Assembly: GCA_905201915.1 (NCBI GenBank)
Contig: CAJKQE010000021.1
Location: 1 to 33,520 of the forward strand
DNA length: 33,520 nucleotides
Source of the DNA: an uncultured Lachnospiraceae bacterium
GTDB lineage: Bacteria; Bacillota; Clostridia; Lachnospirales; Lachnospiraceae
Direction: 5' to 3'
How positions within the stretch are numbered: position 1 is the stretch's first letter; each line of letters begins with the position of its first letter. Positions 8,386-14,944 of the stretch are shown piece by piece. The position numbers were made by a program, and so were the translations under genes. The notes beneath the pieces were generated by a model, which saw only the letters and a list, made by a program, of their open reading frames with translations, was not told where the DNA came from and searched no databases.

Positions 8386-8931
8386 ATGCAACCTGTTTTT
8401 ACATTGCAGTACGGGGAATTTGCTGTGGCAGATTATTTATCAAAAAGTATAAAAGAGGCTTCAGTATTTATTCCTTCTTCAGCACAGGAAAAAGGGATTG
8501 ACTTGTTATTATATAAATTTTCTAACGGGGTGAATTTGTTAAATACAATACAGGTCAAGATGTCGAGAGCTTATTACAATGTAAGCTCAAAATATCAAAG
8601 TACATTATGGTATAATAGATTTGAACCACAGGATAATGCAGATTGGTTCATTTTAGTTGGTATATATGCAAATTGCCCTAAAGATGTAAATGCTTCGATT
8701 AAGGCATTTGAATGGGATACCATTATGTTGGCATTTAAAAATAAAGAAATGAAGCAATTTATGGATGAAGTTCGATTGAAAACAAATACTGAAAGAAAAG
8801 ATAAGATGTTTGGCTTCGGCTTCAATGAAAAGAATGAAATAGTTCAAACAAGAGGGTATATAAAAGAACGTGACATGTCCCAGTATCTGATTGAAAATAG
8901 GATTGAAGAAATTAGAAATTCATTTCGATAA
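8386..8931 (+). CDS. PD-(D/E)XK nuclease-like protein, stand-alone
   Basis: A 181-aa protein with the sparse signature of the PD-(D/E)XK nuclease fold: E11 in GEFAVADYL, D39 in KGIDLLLY, and Q56-V-K58 in NTIQVKMSR, with spacing normal for the fold. Gln in place of the Glu/Asp of (D/E)XK is a known variant. No methyltransferase, helicase or partner subunit is adjacent, so a complete restriction system is not indicated. It could instead be a DNA repair or defence nuclease or an inactive relative. The ATG at 8386 has AAGGAAG about 9 bases upstream. The hairpin repeat copy A lies just before it. Fold assignment comes from motif reading only. Confidence 0.55.
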   Translation: MQPVFTLQYGEFAVADYLSKSIKEASVFIPSSAQEKGIDLLLYKFSNGVNLLNTIQVKMSRAYYNVSSKYQSTLWYNRFEPQDNADWFILVGIYANCPKDVNASIKAFEWDTIMLAFKNKEMKQFMDEVRLKTNTERKDKMFGFGFNEKNEIVQTRGYIKERDMSQYLIENRIEEIRNSFR

Positions 8932-9093
8932 AACATTTGTTTTAGGAAATAAACAATTATAATATCTAGATTATTTTTAGCTTAGAGAGCTTAAAAAAAA
9001 ATTAAGAAAAACTTTAATATTTATTGTTTATGTTTTTTATATATAATGGTATATAATAAATGACAGTTTTTAGGTACGAGAGGAGAAATAAAT

Positions 9094-9708
9094 ATGCCAA
9101 TTACAGAAATTTTAATTCGCTCTATAAGTGGATATGTTTTTACAATTCCGGGACTTTTATTATATTTTATATATTTGAAAAAAATTAAAAAAAAGCAAAC
9201 AATACCTCATATTGTAACTGCATTTGTTTTTTGCTATTATCTCATCGGAGTATTGACAATGACGGGGATTAACTCATTTGAAGAATTTTCTCCGAGAATA
9301 GTTTTTATTCCTTTTATAGATATGGTAAAAGGTCCAGTTGATACTATATTAAATGTTGTTTTATTTCTTCCATTGGGATTTTTTATGCCCTTACTTTATA
9401 AAAAATATAACGGTATAGGTAGGATTGCAATAACAAGCTTTCTTTTTTCCATGTCTATTGAAATTATTCAAATGTTTGGTATGGGGATAACAGATATAAA
9501 TGATTTGATAACAAATACAGGTGGAGCTTGTTTTGGCTATTTCATTTATAAACTAGTTTTAAGAATGGTGGGGAAAGAATTTTGTGAGAAATTTCAAGCT
9601 AATAAAATTCATGATGGAAAAGAAATCCTATTTTTTATAATGTATGTAGTTCTCATTATGGTCACAATTCAACCCTTAATTATTGGCAGCTTATTTGGAC
9701 TTGGATAA
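9094..9708 (+). CDS. VanZ-like family membrane protein
   Basis: A 204-aa integral membrane protein with about five membrane segments. VanZ-family landmarks are visible in order: IPFIDMVKGPVD (about residues 77-88), NVVLFLPLGFFMPLL, SIEIIQMFG and the conserved DINDLITNTGGACFGY. VanZ itself raises teicoplanin resistance by an unclear route; most relatives have unknown roles in envelope stress or lipoglycopeptide tolerance. GAGAGGAG precedes the ATG. No vanHAX-type genes are nearby, so this is not a glycopeptide resistance cluster. The gene stands alone between A/T-rich spacers. Confidence 0.85.
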   Translation: MPITEILIRSISGYVFTIPGLLLYFIYLKKIKKKQTIPHIVTAFVFCYYLIGVLTMTGINSFEEFSPRIVFIPFIDMVKGPVDTILNVVLFLPLGFFMPLLYKKYNGIGRIAITSFLFSMSIEIIQMFGMGITDINDLITNTGGACFGYFIYKLVLRMVGKEFCEKFQANKIHDGKEILFFIMYVVLIMVTIQPLIIGSLFGLG

Positions 9709-9752
9709 AGTTTAATCTATATGGTGATTACGATATAAGGGACAGAAAAATT

Positions 9753-9899
9753 ATGAATATAGTAAGAGAAAAAATATATAGAAGACTTTGGTGGAAGTTT
9801 TTTTACTGTGCCTACAAAAATAAAAAAGATATTAGAAAAATGACGCAGATGGTAGAAATATTGTCTGCGTTATTTTTGCGCCAATGGTGTAAATAGTTA
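9753..9899 (+). CDS. Possible 48-aa ORF spanning hairpin repeat copy B (doubtful)
   Basis: Begins MNIVREKIYRRLWWKFF and ends LFLRQWCK, 48 aa, basic and aromatic-rich. Its second half is encoded by the 50-bp repeat, whose other copy at 8283 reads a similar peptide in the same phase. No clear ribosome binding site and no recognised domain. It may be only a by-product of the hairpin. Confidence 0.2.
9828..9877 (+). repeat. 50-bp hairpin repeat, copy B
   Basis: 45 of 50 bases match copy A (8283-8332). The hairpin arms TGACGCAGA and TCTGCGTTA and the trailing TTATTTTT are fully conserved; four of the five differences lie outside the arms or in the loop. It follows the VanZ-like gene and precedes the 81-aa membrane protein. 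Confidence 0.6.
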
Positions 9900-9987
9900 C
9901 GAAATATGATATTATGAGGATATATTGGAATTGCCCGACCTGAAAGCGGAGGAATGTTTCTTGTTCAAAGAGAAAAAAGGAGAAGTT

Positions 9988-10233
9988 ATGAAATGTTTAA
10001 AAATGTTACTATGGTCATTTATGGCTGTTTTCCTAGTGGTGGGATTATTTAAAGAGGGTGTTACTAATTTTACAGATGCAATTGTTCTTATGTTGTTGGG
10101 AACGGTATTATTAATTGAAGGCATTGAGTATAAAAATAATATTAAAAAAGATTATCGCTTCTATATTACCTTTATATATGGTTTAATTGCGTATTTTTTA
10201 GCAGCCTATATATTATTTGTTACTTATGGTTAG
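9988..10233 (+). CDS. Small membrane protein, 81 aa, unknown
   Basis: Three hydrophobic stretches (about residues 5-20, 29-45 and 57-78) make this a three-pass or two-pass membrane protein with few charged residues. I do not recognise the family. The ATG at 9988 is preferred to an in-frame TTG at 9925, because AAAAAGGAG lies just before it and the upstream residues are hydrophilic. Only 24 bases separate it from the next small membrane protein gene, so the two are probably co-transcribed, perhaps together with the P-loop protein gene. Confidence 0.6.
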   Translation: MKCLKMLLWSFMAVFLVVGLFKEGVTNFTDAIVLMLLGTVLLIEGIEYKNNIKKDYRFYITFIYGLIAYFLAAYILFVTYG

Positions 10234-10257
10234 TTCCAGCTATGTGAGGAGACAATT

Positions 10258-10572
10258 ATGGAAAAATTAAAAAAGAGCATTATTTTTTATATTTTATTGA
10301 TTATAGATTTTTATGCTATTCCGTGGCTGATAAAGGACACTGGGAGCGCAATGATTGTTATGCTGATAATTATTCCTCTGATATGTTTCGTAACATCTAT
10401 TTTTTATGGGCTTAAGAATGGTTTTGATTTTGGGTATGTTTTGATTGTAGCGCTGATATTTGTCCCATCTATATTTATATTTTATAACTCAAGTGCATGG
10501 ATTTATGTAGCAGTATATACAGTTGTGGCATTACTGGGGAATTTAATAGCATTACTATTAGGAAAAAGGTAA
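10258..10572 (+). CDS. Small membrane protein, 104 aa, unknown
   Basis: Four hydrophobic segments cover almost the whole length, with a basic start (MEKLKKS) and a basic end (GKR), which suggests a four-pass inner membrane protein. GTGAGGAG lies just before the ATG. It follows the 81-aa membrane protein after 24 bases and precedes the P-loop protein after 46 bases. I do not recognise a family or an active site. Confidence 0.65.
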   Translation: MEKLKKSIIFYILLIIDFYAIPWLIKDTGSAMIVMLIIIPLICFVTSIFYGLKNGFDFGYVLIVALIFVPSIFIFYNSSAWIYVAVYTVVALLGNLIALLLGKR

Positions 10573-10618
10573 ATTACAATTCATCAAACAGATAGTTCAT
10601 TTTGGAGGTGACCTTTTT

Positions 10619-11116
10619 ATGTTTCAAAAAGCAATCATAATTGGTTGTCCGGGTGCAGGAAAAAGTACATTTGCGAGAAAGCTGAGTGATAAAATGCACT
10701 TGCCTTTGTATTATCTTGATATGCTATGGCACAAGCCTGACAGGACAACTGTTGACAGAAATATATTTGACGAGAAATTAAAAGAAATTGTTTTAAAAGA
10801 GAAATGGATTATAGATGGAAATTATGGAAGAACACTTGAAATGCGTATTCAATGGTGTGAAGCCATATTTTTATTAGATTTTCCGGTAGAGGAATGTCTG
10901 GCCGGAGCAAAATCACGCATAGGTAAACAACGTGTAGATATGCCATGGATAGAGAACGAGTTTGATGAAGAATTTAAACAATGGATTATGGATTTTCCTA
11001 AAAATGAGTTGCCAATCGTATATGAATTGCTTGATAGATACAAAGGCGAAAAGAGCATTTATGTCTTTCACTCAAGAGCTGATATAGAAGATTATTTATC
11101 AAAAACGTTTGGTTAG
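10619..11116 (+). CDS. FlaR / adenylate-kinase-like P-loop protein
   Basis: A 165-aa P-loop protein of the group often labelled 'DNA topology modulation protein FlaR' or 'adenylate kinase-like'. The Walker A motif GCPGAGKST is at residues 9-17. YYLDMLWHKPD and WIIDGNYGRT are typical of this group, where the LDM(L/I)WH segment replaces the NMP-binding part of true adenylate kinases. The biochemical substrate is not established for the family, and the FlaR name should not be taken as function. The start at 10619 has GGAGGTG about 8 bases upstream. It is common in accessory regions of Firmicutes. Confidence 0.8.
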   Translation: MFQKAIIIGCPGAGKSTFARKLSDKMHLPLYYLDMLWHKPDRTTVDRNIFDEKLKEIVLKEKWIIDGNYGRTLEMRIQWCEAIFLLDFPVEECLAGAKSRIGKQRVDMPWIENEFDEEFKQWIMDFPKNELPIVYELLDRYKGEKSIYVFHSRADIEDYLSKTFG

Positions 11117-11204
11117 AAATTCAGTCTGAAGCATATAGTTTTTGAATGAATTTATTTTAAAGGAAGAAAAATGTTTTAAAAAGTATTTTTTTCGTTAATA
11201 TCAA

Positions 11205-11265
11205 TCAAATAAAAGGTAGAACCTTGTATGATTACATGCAGAGTTTTACCTCTTATCTTATTTGA
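11205..11265. repeat. 61-base imperfect hairpin between convergent genes
   Basis: TCAAATAA (11205-11212) pairs perfectly with TTATTTGA (11258-11265). Inside, AGGTA/TACCT, AAC/GTT and GTATG/CATGC continue the stem with small bulges. No T-run follows on either strand, so it is not a standard terminator, although it sits between the convergent P-loop and XRE genes. Confidence 0.5.
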
Positions 11266-11294
11266 GAAAATATATTAAAAAAATGGGCTTTAAA

Positions 11295-11546
11295 TTATTC
11301 GGTTTCTAATAATGCATCGGCGGTAGTGTTTAAAATTTGAGCAAAGGCTTTTAATTCTATATCGGTGACAAATCGTTTACCACATTCTATTCTTTGTATA
11401 GCATTTTTATCTAAATCAATCCCCTTTAATTGAAGTTTATCAGCAAAAGCACGTTGAGAAACTTTAGGGGATAATTGTTTTCTGAGTATAGCTATTTTTT
11501 TACCACATAAATTATTATTTCCGTTAGAAGATTTATTTTTATACAT
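11295..11546 (-). CDS. XRE-family HTH transcriptional regulator
   Basis: An 83-aa single-domain regulator. After a hydrophilic N-terminus (about 15 residues) the helix-turn-helix domain reads IAILRKQLSPKVSQRAFADK and continues with KNAIQRIECGKRFVTD and ILNTTADALL, the usual XRE/Cro core. The start at 11546 has GGAGGAG upstream on the minus strand. It is transcribed away from the two-gene membrane operon starting at 11671. The 124-base spacer holds two identical-geometry operators, so autoregulation and control of the divergent operon are likely (inferred). Confidence 0.88.
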   Translation of the reverse strand: MYKNKSSNGNNNLCGKKIAILRKQLSPKVSQRAFADKLQLKGIDLDKNAIQRIECGKRFVTDIELKAFAQILNTTADALLETE

Positions 11547-11565
11547 AAGACTCCTCCATTAAAAG

Positions 11566-11584
11566 TGACATTTAGTGATTGTCA
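11566..11584. promoter_or_regulatory. Operator O1 (TGACA-N9-TGTCA)
   Basis: The palindrome TGACATTTAGTGATTGTCA overlaps the -35 box of the rightward promoter (TTGTCA at 11579-11584). It matches O2 in half-sites and spacing. The likely ligand is the adjacent XRE regulator. Confidence 0.6.
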
Positions 11585-11607
11585 ATTTCTTAATTTTATG
11601 ATAATAT
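11579..11607 (+). promoter_or_regulatory. Promoter of the two-gene membrane operon
   Basis: TTGTCA (11579-11584), a 17-base spacer and TAATAT (11602-11607). The -35 box lies in operator O1, and O2 would fall just after the start of transcription, so repression from both sides is plausible. Confidence 0.6.
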
Positions 11608-11618
11608 AAGAGATGAAA

Positions 11619-11637
11619 TGACATTTACTAGATGTCA
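11619..11637. promoter_or_regulatory. Operator O2 (TGACA-N9-TGTCA)
   Basis: The palindrome TGACATTTACTAGATGTCA has the same half-sites as O1. The two centres are 53 bases apart, close to five helical turns, so dimers bound to them would face the same side. Confidence 0.6.
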
Positions 11638-11670
11638 AAATGAAATTATTGGAGGAAAAGGAGAAGAAAT

Positions 11671-12132
11671 ATGGAAAAGAAAATAATATATCAAAGTAAG
11701 GGAATGAATAAAAAAGCTCGTATACGATTGTGTATAATGCCATATTTACTGTTGGCTTTAGGAATATTTGAATTGGGAATGATTTTTTATGAGTTAGTAG
11801 ATGAGAAATATTTAATACCAGTATTTATTATTGCTGTGGTTTGTATAAGTTTTATAATGTATATATCAGCTATGTGTAAAACAGAAGTAGATTTATATGG
11901 AGAATATATGGAGTTTACAGATTGTTCTATGATGACATTTGTTAAGATGACTTGTGGGCTAATTCCAAGCAAAAATATGAAAAAAATTCAAATACGCTAT
12001 GATGATATTATTGATATGAAAAGCGATATTCGACTCTCTAGAATAGACGTCAGTACAAAAAACGAAAAACAATACCACATTTTTTGTCAGCACCCAGAAG
12101 AACTAAAAGAAAAATTGGAAATTCAGTTGTAA
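11671..12132 (+). CDS. Membrane protein, 153 aa, PH-like C-terminal domain possible
   Basis: Two membrane segments (about residues 23-43 and 49-69) are followed by a cytoplasmic part of about 80 residues with alternating hydrophobic pattern and the segment IQIRYDDIIDMKSDIRLSRI, which recalls bacterial PH-like domains (low certainty). GGAGG precedes the ATG. It is the first gene of a two-gene operon, 31 bases before the next start, under the O1/O2 operators and divergent from the XRE regulator. I do not recognise the family. Confidence 0.65.
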   Translation: MEKKIIYQSKGMNKKARIRLCIMPYLLLALGIFELGMIFYELVDEKYLIPVFIIAVVCISFIMYISAMCKTEVDLYGEYMEFTDCSMMTFVKMTCGLIPSKNMKKIQIRYDDIIDMKSDIRLSRIDVSTKNEKQYHIFCQHPEELKEKLEIQL

Positions 12133-12163
12133 AAATATTATTTACTGCAAAGGAGTGCATGAT

Positions 12164-12817
12164 ATGTGGTTTTTTATTACATTTCCTATAAGTGGTACGT
12201 TGCTTCTAGCGTTGATACTTTTGGGATTATCAACCGGTGCGAATATTACAGAAGTCTTAGTGAATATTTTAAATGAGCATCAAAAATTATTGATTATATT
12301 AATGGCATTCTTATCAGTTTCAGTAACGGTGACGAGCCTTGAAAAAATACAAAGTACCTTTAAAAAAGTAATATGTATTGGTATAAACATAGTTTTAGAT
12401 TATATTATACAATTAGGAGCTGTTGTAATAATATTTACAGAAGTAAATGCTATGGTAGAAGGTTTTGAAAACAATTCTGTAGGAATGGTGTTTATTTTTA
12501 TTTTTGGAGTTTTAGAATTACTTATTATGATTTTGGCAGGTATTGGTGGGGGATATGGAATACCATTTAAAATCAATGAAATTGTGGCTATGATGGAAGA
12601 AAGAAATATTCCGGGAATTATAGCAATTGGAATAAATGTTATTTTGAAAATTATATATGGAATTGTGTTTTTAGGATTATGTTATATGCTGATGAAAGAA
12701 TATTATTCTAATGCTTACAATAATCTTTTTCAAAATACGATTTATGACACTGCATTAAAAACATCTGCGGAGTGGATGGAAAGTTTTGCATTAGTAGTTA
12801 CAAAATATATGCCTTAG
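12164..12817 (+). CDS. Polytopic membrane protein, 217 aa, unknown
   Basis: About five hydrophobic segments; glycine-rich loop AGIGGGYGIPFKINEIV at about residues 127-143. The ATG at 12164 (MWFFITFPISG) is chosen over a GTG at 12155 because AGGAG occupies 12151-12155. It is the second gene of the operon that starts at 11671. Nothing identifies a substrate or enzyme activity. With its partner it may form an XRE-controlled envelope module (inferred). Confidence 0.65.
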   Translation: MWFFITFPISGTLLLALILLGLSTGANITEVLVNILNEHQKLLIILMAFLSVSVTVTSLEKIQSTFKKVICIGINIVLDYIIQLGAVVIIFTEVNAMVEGFENNSVGMVFIFIFGVLELLIMILAGIGGGYGIPFKINEIVAMMEERNIPGIIAIGINVILKIIYGIVFLGLCYMLMKEYYSNAYNNLFQNTIYDTALKTSAEWMESFALVVTKYMP

Positions 12818-12938
12818 CTTATATGAGATATTTTAGCAACTTATAGTTTTATTGTATATAGATGGGCATAAAACTTTTAGTTTGTTGATATAGTAAGGAC
12901 ATAGGAGATAGTAGAGGATTTGAGAAGTTAGAAATTTT

Positions 12939-12970
12939 TCAAACCCTCTTTTTCTATGGGTTGAAAATTT
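12939..12970 (+). terminator. Weak terminator-like hairpin
   Basis: CAAACCC and GGGTTG flank a short pyrimidine-rich loop and are followed by AAAATTTTTT. It could end transcription of the membrane operon before the MerR promoter; the stem is short. Confidence 0.35.
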
Positions 12971-12976
12971 TTTATC

Positions 12977-13007
12977 TTGACTCTCCACTTGCGTAAGGGT
13001 TTATGAT
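12977..13007 (+). promoter_or_regulatory. MerR-type promoter with 19-bp spacer
   Basis: TTGACT (12977-12982) and TATGAT (13002-13007) are separated by 19 bases instead of 17. The spacer holds the imperfect dyad CTCCACTTGCGTAAGGG. Long spacers with a central dyad are the hallmark of promoters switched on by DNA distortion by MerR-family activators. The regulator encoded immediately downstream probably controls itself here. Confidence 0.75.
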
Positions 13008-13024
13008 AAAGAAAAAAAGAGAAT

Positions 13025-13873
13025 ATGAAGACAGTTAAAGAGGTATCAGAATTGACAGGGATTAGCATTAGAACCTTACGCTATTATGACGAAATCGGGT
13101 TATTAAAACCAACAAAGGTGACAGCAGCAGGGTATCGTTTATATGATGAAAATTTATTGAAACAGCTACGTGAGATTATGTTTTATCGAGAGTTTGAAAT
13201 CCCTCTGTCAGAAATAAAAATGATTATGGAACAACGTGAAAAAAACAATCGGAAAATCCTTGAAACACAGAAAAAGATATTAGAAATGAAACGCAATCAT
13301 TTGAATAGTATAATTGAACTGATTTCCGATGTGCTGGAAAATGAAGAACGTATGAGTTTTGAAGGTTTTAGTTACGATGATATTCAAAAAATGATTTATT
13401 ATTCTTTAGAGATTATGAGTGAAAAGGACAAAAAGATAATTTCTGAGAAGTATGGAAATATGGAAACATTCCTAGAAGATGCTTTAGAAAGTTTTAAAGA
13501 TGAAAAGGCTTGTGAGAACTTAATTGAGATATACGGAAGCAAAGAAAAGGTAGTGGAAACAAGTTTGAAAGCAACAGGAGACAGGGGAGAACTTATTAAA
13601 AATAAGGATGCAATAGATAAAACATATAAGAAATTTGCATGTGCAATGAAAAACACAGATGATGTTATGGCAATGGAAGCTGTCAAGGAATTGGGAGAAA
13701 ACTATAAAAATTTTTTTAAGATGGACAATGCAAAGACCTTATTATTAAAAGTCGCAAAAGATTATCTAAATCATTCTCGGTTAGAAGAAGGAACAGACAG
13801 GCAGTATGGGAAAGGGATTACAAAATATATTGGAGAAACTATTTCTAAATATTATGGAGAATGGAAGGTGTAG
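13025..13873 (+). CDS. MerR-family regulator with TipAS-like effector domain
   Basis: A 282-aa protein. The winged HTH of the MerR family is at residues 1-70 (TVKEVSELTGISIRTLRYYD, then KPTKVTAAGYRLYD). A dimerisation coiled coil spans about 75-115. The helical C-terminal part (about 150-275) resembles the TipAS antibiotic-binding domain of TipA/Mta regulators. Such proteins bind hydrophobic or peptide drugs and activate efflux or their own genes. Here no transporter gene follows; the next gene is a 44-aa zinc-ribbon protein with its own promoter, so the target may be the regulator itself or lie elsewhere. AAAAAGAG serves as the ribosome binding site. Confidence 0.88.
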   Translation: MKTVKEVSELTGISIRTLRYYDEIGLLKPTKVTAAGYRLYDENLLKQLREIMFYREFEIPLSEIKMIMEQREKNNRKILETQKKILEMKRNHLNSIIELISDVLENEERMSFEGFSYDDIQKMIYYSLEIMSEKDKKIISEKYGNMETFLEDALESFKDEKACENLIEIYGSKEKVVETSLKATGDRGELIKNKDAIDKTYKKFACAMKNTDDVMAMEAVKELGENYKNFFKMDNAKTLLLKVAKDYLNHSRLEEGTDRQYGKGITKYIGETISKYYGEWKV

Positions 13874-13883
13874 TGCTTAATCA

Positions 13884-13912
13884 TTGTAATAAAATATAGC
13901 TTTTGATATAAT
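13884..13912 (+). promoter_or_regulatory. Promoter before the zinc-ribbon gene
   Basis: TTGTAA (13884-13889), a 17-base spacer and consensus TATAAT (13907-13912) lie 49 bases before the ATG at 13962. Confidence 0.5.
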
Positions 13913-13961
13913 GTCTTTAATCAAAAAAGCAAAAAATATATTTTTCAGGGGGATTTAAAAT

Positions 13962-14096
13962 ATGTTAGAAAAGTGTTGTTTATGTGGCAAAGAAGAAGTA
14001 GTATTTTATAAAAGAATGTTTTCGGAAAGTATGTCAGAGTATAGTTTGTGCAGTGAATGTGCAAGTGTTAAATTTAATTATGTCAAAATGAATTAA
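13962..14096 (+). CDS. 44-aa zinc-ribbon-like protein
   Basis: Reads MLEKCCLCGKEEVVFYKRMF and continues for 44 residues in total. C5/C8 and C30/C33 form two CxxC knuckles 21 residues apart, the arrangement of a small treble-clef or zinc-ribbon domain. AGGGGGA lies 8 bases before the ATG and a good promoter stands upstream, so it is probably a real gene although short. Function unknown; it may bind nucleic acid or act as a metal-dependent adaptor. It lies between the MerR-TipAS regulator and the MNT/HEPN pair and shares no operon with either as far as can be seen. Confidence 0.6.
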   Translation: MLEKCCLCGKEEVVFYKRMFSESMSEYSLCSECASVKFNYVKMN

Positions 14097-14175
14097 AATG
14101 ACTAAATTAAAAAAATTGACGACCAAATTGAAGTATAGTAGCATTAAGTGAATTGAAGGTTATTGTATCTCAAAA

Positions 14176-14210
14176 GGCATTAGATAAACCCCAGTTGTTA
14201 TCTAATAGCC
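14176..14210 (+). promoter_or_regulatory. Hairpin in the leader of the MNT/HEPN operon
   Basis: GGCATTAGATAA (14176-14187) pairs with TTATCTAATAGCC (14198-14210) with one bulged base, leaving a 10-base loop. It lies 36 bases before the mntA-like start. No T-run follows, so it may be an operator dyad or an RNA structure that affects expression. Confidence 0.5.
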
Positions 14211-14246
14211 TGATGCAGAAATATTTGGGATAAAAGGACAGGAAAT

Positions 14247-14540
14247 ATGAGGAAAACAGGAATTAAACCAATAGTAATAGAGGAAATATGTGACATTGCC
14301 AGAAAATATAATGTACAAAAAGTGATTTTGTTTGGTTCAAGAGCACGAGGAAACTTTAAAGAAAAAAGTGACATAGACTTGGCAGTGCAAGGCGGTGATT
14401 TTATTCGTTTCATGCTGGATGTGAATGAGGAAACGAGCACCCTTTTGAAGTTTGATATTATTAATCTGGATGAAGAAATACAGGGAGAATTAAGAAAAGC
14501 CATTAAAAAAGAAGGGAGAATAGTATATGAAGAAGTTTGA
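14247..14540 (+). CDS. mntA: MNT-domain nucleotidyltransferase antitoxin (MntA-type)
   Basis: A 97-aa minimal nucleotidyltransferase. The catalytic signature GS-x10-DxD is exact: G30-S31, then D42 and D44 in SDIDLAV; D70 in KFDIINLD is the likely third carboxylate. In characterised MntA-HepT (type VII) systems this enzyme transfers AMP units to a tyrosine of the HEPN toxin and silences it. The intact catalytic residues suggest an active enzyme. AAAAGGACAGGA precedes the ATG. The gene overlaps the HEPN gene by 14 bases, so the two are translationally coupled. The order antitoxin first matches the HI0073-HI0074 arrangement. Family and pairing are firm; activity is inferred. Confidence 0.88.
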   Translation: MRKTGIKPIVIEEICDIARKYNVQKVILFGSRARGNFKEKSDIDLAVQGGDFIRFMLDVNEETSTLLKFDIINLDEEIQGELRKAIKKEGRIVYEEV

Positions 14541-14931
14541 GCATTTTAAATCAAATCTGAAAGTGCTTATTACAGCAGAAAATGAAGATTTATCTAACGA
14601 ATTTATTGTAGGGGGGATTATTGACAAATTTTTTGTACAATTTGAATTAGGATGGAAAGTGTTAAAGGAATTGTTAAGTTATGAAGGACAAGCCATATCT
14701 GCAACGGGTTCTCCGAAAATGATTTTAAAAACAGCATATACGATTTTTGATTTTATTGACGAGGATATTTGGCTTGGAATGTTAAAAAATAGAAATGATT
14801 TAACACATATTTATGATGAATTGGCAGCAAAAAGATTAGTCGGAATTATTTTAAAAGACTATATTCCTGCATTTGTAAAAATGCAGAAAGGGATTGAAGC
14901 GTACTACGGTAGTGAATTAGAAAATATATAA
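14527..14931 (+). CDS. hepT: HEPN-domain toxin / HI0074-type partner (HepT-like)
   Basis: A 134-aa all-helical protein of the 'nucleotidyltransferase substrate-binding' HI0074 group. It carries R89-N-D-L-T-H94-I-Y96, which fits the Rx4HxY motif exactly. R and H are the HEPN ribonuclease residues, and the Tyr is the residue AMPylated by MntA in the characterised Shewanella system. An RNase toxin controlled by the upstream MNT enzyme is therefore likely (inferred). Its start lies inside the mntA-like gene (14-base overlap), with GAAGGGAG upstream. A decayed type I restriction gene follows directly, a common setting for such pairs in defence islands. Confidence 0.85.
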   Translation: MKKFEHFKSNLKVLITAENEDLSNEFIVGGIIDKFFVQFELGWKVLKELLSYEGQAISATGSPKMILKTAYTIFDFIDEDIWLGMLKNRNDLTHIYDELAAKRLVGIILKDYIPAFVKMQKGIEAYYGSELENI

Positions 14932-14944
14932 AACAGATGTCTTT

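Noticed and set aside
9094..9708. Glycopeptide resistance cluster suggested by the VanZ-like gene
   Set aside because: No vanR/S, vanH, vanA-type ligase, vanX or vanY gene is present; VanZ-like genes are widespread alone.
10619..11116. Adenylate kinase proper
   Set aside because: The Walker A is present but the NMP-binding and lid regions differ from true Adk; the LDMLWH and DGNYGRT signature fits the FlaR-like group instead.
14097..14175. Promoter with TTGACG at 14115 for the MNT/HEPN operon
   Set aside because: No -10 box lies at a proper distance; TATAGT comes after only 12 bases.
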